Source: Streptomyces hokutonensis
GTDB lineage: Bacteria; Actinomycetota; Actinomycetes; Streptomycetales; Streptomycetaceae
Assembly (NCBI RefSeq): GCF_000376565.1
Contig: NZ_BARG01000033.1
Span: 124,001-188,000 of the forward strand
Length of the DNA: 64,000 nt
Direction: 5' to 3'
How positions within the stretch are numbered: the stretch's first letter is position 1; every line of letters starts with the position of its first letter. Positions 16,052 through 25,314 of the stretch are shown in pieces. The notes beneath the pieces were generated by a model, which saw nothing but the letters and a program-made list of their open reading frames with translations, was not told the DNA's origin and ran no database searches. The translations under genes and the position numbers were made by a program.

Positions 16052-19000
16052 TCAGGCCGGTGCGGTGGGTCCGCCCGGCGAGGCCGGCACCCGCCGCAGA
16101 TGGGCGGCGATCTCGTCGACGTGCGGCGGGTCGAGCAGCGACAGGTGGTGCCCCGACACCGGTACGACCGTCAGGTGCGGGCACACCTCGTCCCAGCCCA
16201 GCGCGTCGTCGTCCCGCTCGTACGCCGGGTCGCGCACGGTGTGCGGCGCCGGTTCCGTGGCCCGGTACAGCACCACGGGGCCCTCGTACCGGCCGGGCCG
16301 GTGCGCCTCGCCGATCCTCAGGTCCAGGTACGAGGCACGCTGGTGCTCCAGCGCGGCGGACGGCACCCGCACGGCTCCGCGCAGGATGCGCAGCACGGCG
16401 TCGATGCGTTCGCGGTCGTCGTCCATTGCCACCAACTCGTCGTACGGCAAGGACAGTTGGACGCCATACGTGTCGGCGACGTGCCGGGCGAAACCAGTGA
16501 GATGAGCGCGGACACGGCCGGGCCGATGGAGAGGGCGTACGGAATCGATGAGCGCGACGAGTTCGACGTCCCGCCCGGCGGCGACGAGGAGGCGTGCCGT
16601 CTCCTGGGCGAGGAACCCGCCGAAGGACCAACCCCCCAGCAGGCACGGCCCGTTGGGGTGCACGGCGGTGATCTCCTCGGCGTAGCGCCGTGTCTTCTCC
16701 GACACCGTACGGGCGTCCTCGATCCGGTCGAGGCCGTGCACCGGCCGGTCGTCGCCCAGGTGTTGGGCCAGTGCGCGGTAGACATCGGTGGTGCCGCCGG
16801 CGGCGTGGAAGAGGAAGAGCGGGGCGTGTGTGCCGCCGCTGTGCAGCGTGCGGAGCGGAGACGGGTGGTCCGTCAACTGCCGTATCCGGTCGGCCACTTC
16901 GTCGACCGTCGTGGCGTCGAACAGGTCGCGCAGCTGGAGCTCGATCCCGAACTCGCGGTCCAGTGCGGTACGGATCCGGACGGCCAGCAGGGAGTCCAGG
17001 CCGAGGTCGGCCAACGCCGTGGTGGGGGTGATGCGGGCCGTGGGATGGCCGGTGACGGCGGCGATGTGGTGACCGACGCGGGCGACCACCGAAGCGGGTG
17101 CGGACTCCACGACAGTGGCGGGTCCCGGCGGCCGATCCCCTGTGACACGCCCCCGCCCGTCCGTCCACCAGTACCGCACATGCCGCCAGCGTGGCAGCGG
17201 AAGGTCGACGACCCGCCCGGCGGGCACCGGCAGGGGCAGCCCCGCCGCGTACAGGGCGCCCAACTCCCCGAGAAACGCGGCGGATCCGGCCGCGTCGCGG
17301 CGCAGTGTGCCCACGGTGAGCGCGCCGGGCACGGTGTCGGTGACGGCCCGGGCCAGGACCGGATGCGGCGAGATCTCGACGAAGGCGGTACGACCGTCCG
17401 CCGCGGCCGCGGCGAGGGCCCTGTCCAGCCGCACCGGCCGGCGCAGGTTGGCGGCCCAGTGTTCGGCGCCGAACTCGCAGGCACCGCGCGGGTCGTCGAG
17501 GACGGTGGAGTAGACGGGGACGCGTGGTGACCGTCCCCGGAGGTCCGCGAGGGCCTCGACCAGCTCCGGCAGCAGCGGGTCCACCTGCGGCGAGTGTCCG
17601 GCGCCGACGACCCGCATGGCCCGGGCGGCACGCCCCCGCTCCTCCATCCGCCGCACCAGCCGGGCGACCGCCACCTCGTCACCGGTGACGACCTTCTGCC
17701 GGGGCGAGGAGTGCACGGCGACCTGGACACCGGGGAACTCCCGCTCCAGGTCGGGCAGTTCACCGTCCTCCAGGTCCACGACGGCCATCGCGCCCCCGCG
17801 CAGCCCACCGAGCAACCGGGCCCGTACGGCGACGACCCGCGCCGCGTCCACCACGTCCAGGGCGTCCGCGCACACCGCGGCGGCCACCTCGCCCAGGGAG
17901 TGTCCGATCACGGCGGCGGGCTCGACGCCGTAGGACCGCCACAGCTCGGCGAGCGCCAACTGGGTGCCGAAGAGGACGGGTTGGGACACGTCGAGCCGGT
18001 CGAGCGGTCCGGCGGAGGCCAGGTGTGCGCGGAGGGAGAAGCCGAGGACGTCGGCGAGCTGGGCGTCGAGTTTCTCCACGGCGGCGGCGAAGGCCGGTTC
18101 CTCCGCGAGGAGTTGGCGTCCCATGCCGGTCCACTGGCTGCCGTATCCGGAGAACACCCACACCGGACCGCGCCCCACTCGGTCGTGGTCGCCGGTGAAC
18201 ACTCGTGGGTTCGGCGTGCCCTGCGCCAACGCGCCAAGTGCGTCCGCCAGTTCGTGCTGGTCGCGGGCGACGACGGCGGCGCGCACGGGCCCGCGCCCGG
18301 TACGTCCCGCGAGCGTGCGGGCCACGTCGACGGGACGGGCCGCGCTCCCCACGGGCGTGTGCAGCCATACAGCGAGCCGGGCGGCGGTGTCACGGACCCG
18401 CTCGGTGTCGAGGTCGGAGAGGAGATGGAGGCGGGCGGCCGACGTCCCCCCGGACTTCTCGGTCGGAGGCACGGTCGGCCGCCATTCCTCCAGCACCGCA
18501 TGGGCGTTGGTGCCCCCGAAGCCGAACCCTGAGACACCGGCCGTGGCTGTACCGCCGTAGCGCGGCCAGGGCTCGGGCTCGGTGACCAGGCGCAGCCGTG
18601 CGTCGGGGAGGGAGGTGCCGTGCAGCGACGGCGGGACGAGGTCGTGGTGGAGGGCGAGGACCGTCTTCACCAGGCCGGCGAGACCGGCCGCGCACTCCAG
18701 ATGGCCGAGGTTGCCCTTCACCGAGCCGAGCAGCAAAGGCTGTTCACGGTCACGGTCGGCGCCCAGCACCGCGCCGAGCGCGCCCGCCTCGATGGGGTCG
18801 CCCAGCGGGGTACCGGTGCCGTGCGCCTCCACGTAGTCCACGTGGGCCGGGGCGAGTCCGGCCCGCCCGTACGCCGTCGCCAACAGGGCTTGCTGCGCTG
18901 CCGGGTTGGGCGCCAGCAGGCCGCCCGAGCGGCCGTCGGAGTTGACCGCGGTGGCGCGGATCACCGCGAGGACGCGGTCGCCGTCGCGCTCCGCGTCGGA

Positions 19001-20056
19001 CAGCCGTTTCAGGAGTACGGCCGCGCAGCCCTCGCCGCGCCCGATGCCGTCGGCCGTGGTGGCGAACGGCTTGCAGCGGCCGTCCGGCGCGAGAGCCCCC
19101 GCCCGGGCGAAGGCGACACCGACGGAGGGCGAGAGCAGGACGTTGACCCCGGCGGCGATCGCCATGTCGGTCTCGCCGTCGCGCAGGCTCACGCAGGCCT
19201 GGTGCAGGGCGACCAGGGAGGACGAACAAGCCGTGTCCACCGCCATGTTGGGGCCATGGGTGTCCAGAACGTACGCCAGCCGGCCCGCCGTCACACTGAG
19301 TGCCGCGCCCGCCGGGGCCCAGGGGTCGACGGCGTGCGCGTCGGCGCCGGTGAGGCGGCCGTACTCCGGGGCCGAGACACCGACGTAGATACCGGTGGCC
19401 GTGCCCGCGAGGGCCGGCGCCGGGACGGCGGCGTGGTCGAGGGTCTCGCGCACGACCTCCAGGAGGATCCGCTGCTGCGGGTCCATCACCGCGGCCTCGC
19501 GCGGGGTGATCCGGAAGAAGTCGGCGTCGAACCCGGCGATGTCGTCCAAGTAGCCGCCGAACGCGGGTGTTTCGGCGGGCGGAAACGGCGTGAAGTCGCC
19601 CCATCTGTCCTCGGGCGCGCGTCTGATGGCGTCGACGCCGTCGATCAGCAACTGCCAGTAGCTGTCCGGGCCGTGCACTCCACCCGGCAGCCGACAGCCG
19701 ACCCCGATGACCGCGACGGGCTCGCCGGGCGCTGCGCGCACGGCCGGTGCGGTGATGCCAAGCGGGGAAGGCCGGGAGTCCATGCCGCACACCCGCGCGA
19801 CCAGCGCGTCCACGGTCGGCGCCTCCCACAGCAGCGTCGCCGGCAGCTCGTGACCCGTCAGCAGCGACAACTCGCCCGCCAGCACGACCGCGTCCCGCGA
19901 GGACATGCCGAGTTCGGCCAGCGGCCGGTCCGTCGCCACGTCACGCACCGGCGTGCCGTACCACTCGGCCACCCGCTCCACGATCCGCAGCCGCAGCGCG
20001 TTCTCGTCGGCGGCCGTCATCCGTTCCCCCGTCCCGTTCCCGTCGACGGCCGTCAT
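16052..20056 (-). CDS. pks13: Pks13-like condensing polyketide synthase (ACP-KS-AT-ACP-TE)
   Basis: This 1334-residue enzyme has Pks13 domain order. N-terminal ACP: LGMSSRDAVV with Ser53 (mycobacterial Pks13 has LGLSSRDAV there). KS: Cys277 in DTACSSS, His412 in EAHGTGTPLGDP, His452 in GNLGHLE. AT: Ser720 in GHSLGE and Arg745. C-terminal ACP: Ser1022 in LGLDSLLAV. TE: Ser1144 in GGWSFGG, Asp1171 in LIDSVR, His1304 near SGHHLSLLD; the Ser-Asp spacing of 27 equals that of M. tuberculosis Pks13, as does the EHQR.SYLD block. No KR, DH or ER is present. Known Pks13 joins two fatty acyl chains by one Claisen condensation to an alpha-alkyl beta-ketoacid. The start overlaps the fadD32-like stop by 4 nt. 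Streptomycetes make no mycolates, so the product is unknown. Confidence 0.93.
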   Translation of the reverse strand: MTAVDGNGTGERMTAADENALRLRIVERVAEWYGTPVRDVATDRPLAELGMSSRDAVVLAGELSLLTGHELPATLLWEAPTVDALVARVCGMDSRPSPLGITAPAVRAAPGEPVAVIGVGCRLPGGVHGPDSYWQLLIDGVDAIRRAPEDRWGDFTPFPPAETPAFGGYLDDIAGFDADFFRITPREAAVMDPQQRILLEVVRETLDHAAVPAPALAGTATGIYVGVSAPEYGRLTGADAHAVDPWAPAGAALSVTAGRLAYVLDTHGPNMAVDTACSSSLVALHQACVSLRDGETDMAIAAGVNVLLSPSVGVAFARAGALAPDGRCKPFATTADGIGRGEGCAAVLLKRLSDAERDGDRVLAVIRATAVNSDGRSGGLLAPNPAAQQALLATAYGRAGLAPAHVDYVEAHGTGTPLGDPIEAGALGAVLGADRDREQPLLLGSVKGNLGHLECAAGLAGLVKTVLALHHDLVPPSLHGTSLPDARLRLVTEPEPWPRYGGTATAGVSGFGFGGTNAHAVLEEWRPTVPPTEKSGGTSAARLHLLSDLDTERVRDTAARLAVWLHTPVGSAARPVDVARTLAGRTGRGPVRAAVVARDQHELADALGALAQGTPNPRVFTGDHDRVGRGPVWVFSGYGSQWTGMGRQLLAEEPAFAAAVEKLDAQLADVLGFSLRAHLASAGPLDRLDVSQPVLFGTQLALAELWRSYGVEPAAVIGHSLGEVAAAVCADALDVVDAARVVAVRARLLGGLRGGAMAVVDLEDGELPDLEREFPGVQVAVHSSPRQKVVTGDEVAVARLVRRMEERGRAARAMRVVGAGHSPQVDPLLPELVEALADLRGRSPRVPVYSTVLDDPRGACEFGAEHWAANLRRPVRLDRALAAAAADGRTAFVEISPHPVLARAVTDTVPGALTVGTLRRDAAGSAAFLGELGALYAAGLPLPVPAGRVVDLPLPRWRHVRYWWTDGRGRVTGDRPPGPATVVESAPASVVARVGHHIAAVTGHPTARITPTTALADLGLDSLLAVRIRTALDREFGIELQLRDLFDATTVDEVADRIRQLTDHPSPLRTLHSGGTHAPLFLFHAAGGTTDVYRALAQHLGDDRPVHGLDRIEDARTVSEKTRRYAEEITAVHPNGPCLLGGWSFGGFLAQETARLLVAAGRDVELVALIDSVRPLHRPGRVRAHLTGFARHVADTYGVQLSLPYDELVAMDDDRERIDAVLRILRGAVRVPSAALEHQRASYLDLRIGEAHRPGRYEGPVVLYRATEPAPHTVRDPAYERDDDALGWDEVCPHLTVVPVSGHHLSLLDPPHVDEIAAHLRRVPASPGGPTAPA

Positions 20057-21804
20057 CCCGCGGTCTCCGTCGCATAGTCGCCCTCCAGGTACCGGGCGCG
20101 GGTCAGGGCCCGTGACACCTTGCCGCTGGAGGTGCGGGGCACGGTGCCCGGGGCGACCAGGACGACGTCGGCGAGCCGCAGCCCGTGCCGTGCGGAGACG
20201 GCAGCGCGCACGGCACGCGTCAGGGCCGGTACGTCGAGGTCGGCGAGGCTGGTGCCCCGCGTGTGCTCGGCGACGACCACCACCCGCTCGCCCGCGCCGC
20301 CGGCAACGCCCGGCACCCCGAACGCGGCGAGCCGGTCCCGTCGTACGGCCTGATGCGCGTCCTGCGCGGTGGCCTCCACGTCCTGCGGATAGTGGTTGCG
20401 GCCGTCGACGACGATGAGGTCCTTGAGCCGGCCGGTGACGATCAACTGCCCGTCCAGGACCGTCCCGAGGTCACCGGTGCGCAGCCAGCCGCCCGGCGCG
20501 TCCCCGCCGAGCGAGGCGCCGAACACCCGCCGGGTCTGAGCGGAGTTGTTCCAGTAACCGCGCCCCACATTGGCGCCCTGCACCCAGATCTCCCCGACCT
20601 CCCCCTCGGCCAGCAGGGCGTGGGCGACCGGATCGACGATGCGAACCCGCTGCCCGACCGGAGTTCCACACCCCGCGAGGAGGACGGCCCGCGGATCCTC
20701 GGGCCGTGCGGGCAGGGCCTTCCCGGCGGTGAGGGCGTCCCGGTCGAGGGCGAACCGGCCGAGCGGCCGGCCGGGCCGGGCGGCGCTGACGAACACCGTG
20801 GCCTCGGCGAGCCCGTACGAAGGACAGTGCGCCTCCGCCGCCAGCCCCTGTGCGGCGAACGCGGCGTGGAAACGGTCGGCGGTGCCGGGCCGGACGGGTT
20901 CGCTGCCGTTGATCAGCGCGGCCACCCCGTCCAGCCGCAGCCCCTCCTTCTGCGCCTCGGTGACGGCGGAGGCGCAGTAGTCGTAGGCGAAGTTCGGCGC
21001 GGCGCTCAACGCGCGCGGATGCGCGGCCAACAGCCGTAGCCAGCGCGCCGGTTCGTGCAGGAACGCGGTCGGGTCCATGAGGACCGACGGCACCCCGCGT
21101 ACGACGGGGGCCGCCACGCTCAGCACCAGCCCCATGTCGTGGTAGAGCGGCAGCCAGCCCACGCAGGTCACCGGATGCGCGTCGGCACCGTAAGCGGCGA
21201 GCGCCTGGCGGGCGTTGGCGACGACGTTGGCGTGGGTGATCTCCACACCCGCCGGGGCCCGGGTCGACCCGGAGGTGTACTGGAGATAGGCGGTCGCGTC
21301 CGAATCCGGTTCCGGCGCCCGCCAGTTGAGGGCGGCGGTGTCCGGAACCCGGTCCGCCGCGAGGACCGGCACCTCCGCACGCTCGCAGAACTCCGTCACC
21401 TCGGCCAGCACCCGGCCGGTGGTCACCACGACCGCGGGGCGCGCATCGCCCAACACCCCGACGAGCCGGTCGCCCTGCCCCGGCAGACCGGGCGGATACA
21501 GCGGTACGGCGACCATCCGGGCGGCCAGCGCCGCCAGGAACCCGGTGATGTAGTCGGTCCCCTGCGGGCACAACAGGGCGACCCGTGACCCGGGTTCGGC
21601 CTGCTCGGTGAGCCGGGCGGCCAGCGCCCGTACCCGCAGATCGAGCCGCTGCCAGGTCAACGTGCGGTGCACGCCACGGGAGTTGGGCGCGGGATGGTCG
21701 ACGAAGGTGAACGCCCGGCGGTCCGGGGTGAGTTCGGCCCAGTGGCGCACGTACTCGGGCAGGGTCCGGTACGCGGGCGCGAGCGGCGGGCGGCGACTGT
21801 CCAT
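20053..21804 (-). CDS. fadD32: FadD32-like fatty acyl-AMP ligase
   Basis: The 583-residue adenylating enzyme matches the FAAL clade: AYLQYTSGSTRAPAGV, WLPLYHDMGL, SAAPNFAYDYC, INGSEPV, PSYGLAEATVFVS and the FadD32-like GRLKDLIVVDGRNHYPQD. Lys562 in the C-terminal SSGKVSR is the catalytic lysine of the family. FadD32 makes meromycoloyl-AMP and loads it on the N-terminal ACP of Pks13. The 4-nt ATGA overlap with the Pks13-like start strongly supports such a partnership here. GAGGAG precedes ATG 21804, and the gene starts 69 bp after the carboxylase gene. Chain length of the fatty acid is unknown. Confidence 0.92.
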   Translation of the reverse strand: MDSRRPPLAPAYRTLPEYVRHWAELTPDRRAFTFVDHPAPNSRGVHRTLTWQRLDLRVRALAARLTEQAEPGSRVALLCPQGTDYITGFLAALAARMVAVPLYPPGLPGQGDRLVGVLGDARPAVVVTTGRVLAEVTEFCERAEVPVLAADRVPDTAALNWRAPEPDSDATAYLQYTSGSTRAPAGVEITHANVVANARQALAAYGADAHPVTCVGWLPLYHDMGLVLSVAAPVVRGVPSVLMDPTAFLHEPARWLRLLAAHPRALSAAPNFAYDYCASAVTEAQKEGLRLDGVAALINGSEPVRPGTADRFHAAFAAQGLAAEAHCPSYGLAEATVFVSAARPGRPLGRFALDRDALTAGKALPARPEDPRAVLLAGCGTPVGQRVRIVDPVAHALLAEGEVGEIWVQGANVGRGYWNNSAQTRRVFGASLGGDAPGGWLRTGDLGTVLDGQLIVTGRLKDLIVVDGRNHYPQDVEATAQDAHQAVRRDRLAAFGVPGVAGGAGERVVVVAEHTRGTSLADLDVPALTRAVRAAVSARHGLRLADVVLVAPGTVPRTSSGKVSRALTRARYLEGDYATETAG

Positions 21805-21873
21805 CGGACGGGCTCCTCACGAACAGCGGGGCGAGCGGCGGGGGAGTGGCGCGAAAGGGGGTGAACTCGGCGG

Positions 21874-23442
21874 TCAGAGCGGGATGTTGCCGTGCCGCCG
21901 CTCCGGCATCGGGGCACGCTTGCCCCGCAGCGCGCGCAGGGCCCGGACGACGTGGGCGCGGGTGTCGCGCGGCGCGATGACGTCGTCGACGTACCCGCGT
22001 TCGGCGGCGAGGTACGGAGTCCCGTGCGTGGCCTCGTACGTGGCGACCAGGTCGGCCCGCAGCGCCTCCGGGTCGTCCGCCGCGGCGAGTTCACGCCGGT
22101 GCAGCACCCCCACGGCGCCCTCCGCGCCCATGACGGCGATCCGCGCGGTCGGCCACGCGAGGTTGAGGTCGGCGCCGAGGTGCTTGGAGCCCATCACCGC
22201 GTAGCCGCCGCCGTACGCCTTGCGCACCACCACGGTGACCTTGGGGACGGTCGCCTCGGCGTACGCGTACAGGAGTTTGGCGCCGCGCCGGATGATGCCG
22301 CCCCGCTCCTGGCACACGCCCGAGAGATAACCGGGGACGTCGGCGAAGGTGAGCAGCGGGATGCCGAACGCGTCGCAGAACCGCACGAAACGCGCGGCCT
22401 TCTCGGAGGCGTCGATGTCGAGGACCCCCGCCGAGTGCAGCGGCTGATTGGCGACGACCCCGACACTCGCCCCCTCGACCCGGGCCAGCGCACAGATGAT
22501 GTTCGGCGCGAACAGTTCCTGGACGTACAGGAGTTCACCGTCGTCGACGACCGCGCGCAGGATGTCCCGCATGTCGTAGGCATGGCCGAGCCGGTCCGGC
22601 ACGACCTCGTCGAGCGAGTCACCGCCGGCGACGGCTCCGGGCGCGTACTCCGGGGGCCGCTCCAGGTTGTTGGCGGGAAGATACGACAGCAGGTCGCGTA
22701 CGGTGTCGAGCGCGTCCTCCTCGTCGGCGGCGAGGAAGTGGGCGTTGCCGTTCACGGAGTTGCTGGTGCGGGCGCCGCCCAGCTCCTCGGCGGTGGTGCG
22801 TTCACCGGTCACCGCCTCGATGACGTCGGGGCCGGTGACGAACATGTGCGAGGCGCCGTCCACCATCACGGTGAAGTCGGTGATCGCGGGGGAGTAGGCG
22901 GCACCGCCCGCACACGGTCCCAGGACGACGGAGATCTGCGGGATCACCCCGGACGCCTTCACATTCCGGCGCACCAACTCGGCGTACAGCGCGAGGGAGT
23001 TGACGCCCTCCTGGATGCGGGCGCCGCCGGAGTCGTTGAGCCCCACGACCGGACATCCGGTCTTCAGGGCGAGGTCCATGAGCGCCACGGTCTTCTCGCC
23101 GAAGGCCTCGCCCATGCTGCCGCCGAAGACCGTGGAGTCCTGCGCGAACACACAGACCGGCCGTCCGTCGACCGTGCCGTACCCGGTGACGACCCCGTCC
23201 CCGTACGGCCGTTGGGCGCCGTCCCCCACCGCTCTCGCCCGCACGAACACACCGGTCTCCGCGAACGAGCCGGCGTCCAGCAGCCGTTGGATCCGCTCCC
23301 GCGCACCGAGCGCCCCGTGTCTTCTCGGCGCGCCCGTGACCACCGCCCGCGCCCGTCGCTCCTGCAGGTCGGCGATGCGTCCGGCGGTGCGGTCCGTCGC
23401 GGGTGTCACTGCCGTCAGGGATGTTGTCGCCTCTAGCGTCAC
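21874..23442 (-). CDS. Acyl-CoA carboxylase carboxyltransferase (beta) subunit
   Basis: The 522-residue protein is a complete AccD/PccB-type carboxyltransferase: YGDGVVTGYGTVDGRPV, GCPVVGLNDSGGARIQEGV, GPCAGGAAYSPAITDF, DIDASEKAARFVRFCDAF, MGSKHLGADLNLAWPTA and the C-terminal HGNIPL. By sequence it is closer to propionyl-CoA carboxylase PccB/AccD5 than to mycobacterial AccD4. Its place at the head of the FadD32-Pks13-like operon suggests it supplies the carboxylated extender for the Pks13-like AT. The biotin-carrying alpha subunit is not in the window. GTG 23442 was chosen because GGAGG lies five bases upstream; GTG 23448 would abut that site. Confidence 0.9.
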   Translation of the reverse strand: MTLEATTSLTAVTPATDRTAGRIADLQERRARAVVTGAPRRHGALGARERIQRLLDAGSFAETGVFVRARAVGDGAQRPYGDGVVTGYGTVDGRPVCVFAQDSTVFGGSMGEAFGEKTVALMDLALKTGCPVVGLNDSGGARIQEGVNSLALYAELVRRNVKASGVIPQISVVLGPCAGGAAYSPAITDFTVMVDGASHMFVTGPDVIEAVTGERTTAEELGGARTSNSVNGNAHFLAADEEDALDTVRDLLSYLPANNLERPPEYAPGAVAGGDSLDEVVPDRLGHAYDMRDILRAVVDDGELLYVQELFAPNIICALARVEGASVGVVANQPLHSAGVLDIDASEKAARFVRFCDAFGIPLLTFADVPGYLSGVCQERGGIIRRGAKLLYAYAEATVPKVTVVVRKAYGGGYAVMGSKHLGADLNLAWPTARIAVMGAEGAVGVLHRRELAAADDPEALRADLVATYEATHGTPYLAAERGYVDDVIAPRDTRAHVVRALRALRGKRAPMPERRHGNIPL

Positions 23443-23595
23443 AGCCACCTCCGAAGTGGTTCTCGAATATGGCAGCGATTCGGCGAACGACCGGAGGATC
23501 GCCGTTCTGTTTGCGGGAGTTGAGTCCCGCGCGACGGAGGTTCGTCCTGAGGTGACAACGGATCGGCGAGGGGGCGGCAGGGGCTGGGGGGTTCC

Positions 23596-23609
23596 GTGGT
23601 CCAGACCAC
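23596..23609. promoter_or_regulatory. dre-like (DasR) palindrome upstream of the beta-helix hydrolase
   Basis: GTGGTC-CA-GACCAC is a perfect inverted repeat. Its core TGGTCCAGACCA matches the DasR consensus core TGGTCTAGACCA at 11 of 12 positions. DasR is the GntR repressor of chitin/N-acetylglucosamine use in streptomycetes. The site lies 15 bp upstream of the LacI-type operator. Confidence 0.5.
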
Positions 23610-23623
23610 TGTGCTGTCATGGC

Positions 23624-23641
23624 AATGGAAACGTTGCCCTT
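23624..23641. promoter_or_regulatory. LacI-type operator 1 (GH28/GH49-like gene)
   Basis: AATGGAAACGTTGCCCTT carries the core GGAAACGTTNCC shared by all five sites in this region. It lies 14 bp before the start codon and directly upstream of the GGGAGG ribosome site, so a bound repressor would block the transcript start. Confidence 0.75.
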
Positions 23642-23655
23642 CGGGAGGACACCGG

Positions 23656-25296
23656 ATGAGATCATCACTGACGCCGATCGCCGGAGCCGGGAATCCGCTC
23701 CGCCGGCGACTGGCCCTCGTGCTCACCGCACTCCTGCTCGGTGCGGCGGCACTTCTGGGAACCCCGCACCCCGCCCGGGCCGCGGCGGGACCGGTGTCGG
23801 TGTACCCGGTCCCGTCCGTCTACCCGGCGTCCACCGACTACAAGTTGACCGTCAACGGAACCTCCGTGCCCGTCACCAAGTACACGGGCTACGACATCGC
23901 CCAACTCGCCCTCGGGACCGGCACCGCCACCATCGCGGTCACCAAGCTCAACAACACGGCCATCGGCGCGTACAGCATCAGCCCGCAGAAGCTGGGCATC
24001 ACGGGGACCGTCAGCGGCCCGACCCTCACCTTCACCGTCCAGAACGACGAGTACCTGATCGTCAAGCTCGACGGCCGCCCCAATCTGGTCATCGCCGCCG
24101 ACCCGGCCGAGACGAACCGCCCGGCGACCGGCGGCACCGGCATCTTCAACGTGCAGAGCGCGCCCTACTCGGCCCAGCCGAACACCGGCGCCTACACCAC
24201 GACGGCCTTCCAAACGGCCCTCAACGACGCGGCCGCGTACGGCTCCGCCAACGCCACCCAGGGCATCGTGTACGTCCCGGCCGGCGTCTACACCCTCGGC
24301 AACCTCTACCTGCGCAGCAACCTCGCGCTCTACCTCGCACCCGGCGCGGTCCTCCGCTACACGGGCGAGGCCGCCCACTATGCGGTGACCGGACACAAGA
24401 ACTCCCAAGGACGGGACCTCACTTGGTTCATCTCCACCCGGTACTCCTCGACGAACATCAAGATCTACGGCCGCGGCATCATCGACGGCAACGGCCAGGC
24501 GGCGCTCGCGCCCTCCAACCTCGGCGTCAACCTCCTCGCCCCGATCTACACGAGCGGCTTCACCGTCGACGGCATCACCTTCCGGGAGTCCAGCAGTTGG
24601 GCGGTCATCCCGCTGCGCTCCTCGGACCTGGCCTTCCGGAACATCAAGCTGTTCAACCGGTTCGACATGGGCGAGAACGACGGCATCGACGTCATGGAGT
24701 CCACGAACGTCACCGTCGACCACGCCATCGGCATCGGCCTCGACGACCCCTTCAGCACGAAGACCTGGCCGGACGTCGCCGACATCTACAAGACGGTCCC
24801 AGGCACCGCCCGCCCTCTCGACAACGTCACCTTCAACGACCTTGTCTCCTGGACCTATTGCTACGGCGTCAAGGTCGGCCAGGGCGTCTACGAGCCGCAG
24901 AACAAGGTCACCTTCCAGCACGTCGTCGTCTACGACGCGGCCGTGGGCATCGGCGTCCACCACAAGTACGGCACGGCCGCCGCGACCGACCTCACGTTCG
25001 ACGACATCGACATCGAACGGCTCAGCTTCAGCAACGACGGCAACCGGACCTGGCTCGCGATGATGACCGGCAACACGGCGGGCATCGGCCCGGTCACCGG
25101 CGTCACGATCTCCAACGTCCGCGTCCGCAACGCCGGTACGACCGCCGCCCGCATCAACGGCCTTCCGGGCGCGCCCATTTCAGACATCGCCCTGAGCCAC
25201 GTAGTGATGCCGGGAGCCACGACCGGGGCAACGACCCCGACTCAACTGAACCTCACCAACCTGTCGGACTACGACGGCCTGACGATCACGTCGTGA
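23656..25296 (+). CDS. Secreted parallel beta-helix glycoside hydrolase (clan GH-N, GH28/GH49-like)
   Basis: The 546-residue product starts at an ATG with GGGAGG seven bases upstream and has a signal peptide (about 1-43). A beta-sandwich N-domain (about 45-150) precedes a right-handed beta-helix. The acid-rich pair ENDGIDVMES and GIGLDDPFSTK fits the three catalytic aspartates of clan GH-N, and GVKVGQG could be the substrate-binding RIK-like strand. I cannot decide between polygalacturonase-like GH28 and dextranase-like GH49, nor name the substrate. A LacI-type operator just before the start ties it to the mannan-type regulon downstream. Confidence 0.78.
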   Translation: MRSSLTPIAGAGNPLRRRLALVLTALLLGAAALLGTPHPARAAAGPVSVYPVPSVYPASTDYKLTVNGTSVPVTKYTGYDIAQLALGTGTATIAVTKLNNTAIGAYSISPQKLGITGTVSGPTLTFTVQNDEYLIVKLDGRPNLVIAADPAETNRPATGGTGIFNVQSAPYSAQPNTGAYTTTAFQTALNDAAAYGSANATQGIVYVPAGVYTLGNLYLRSNLALYLAPGAVLRYTGEAAHYAVTGHKNSQGRDLTWFISTRYSSTNIKIYGRGIIDGNGQAALAPSNLGVNLLAPIYTSGFTVDGITFRESSSWAVIPLRSSDLAFRNIKLFNRFDMGENDGIDVMESTNVTVDHAIGIGLDDPFSTKTWPDVADIYKTVPGTARPLDNVTFNDLVSWTYCYGVKVGQGVYEPQNKVTFQHVVVYDAAVGIGVHHKYGTAAATDLTFDDIDIERLSFSNDGNRTWLAMMTGNTAGIGPVTGVTISNVRVRNAGTTAARINGLPGAPISDIALSHVVMPGATTGATTPTQLNLTNLSDYDGLTITS

Positions 25297-25314
25297 GACC
25301 GGACAGGACCCGGA

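Larger units (their letters stand above)
23443..23655. other. Divergent regulatory region, AccD operon / beta-helix hydrolase
   Basis: There is no gene. It holds an AT-rich stretch near 23460-23470 that may be the AccD operon promoter, a DasR-like palindrome at 23596-23609 and a LacI-type operator at 23624-23641, both on the side of the hydrolase gene. Confidence 0.55.

Noticed and set aside
16052..20056. Antibiotic-type modular PKS reading of the large synthase
   Set aside because: The N-terminal ACP with SSRDAV, lack of KR/DH/ER, a Pks13-type TE and coupling to a FadD32-type ligase fit a condensase, not an elongation module.
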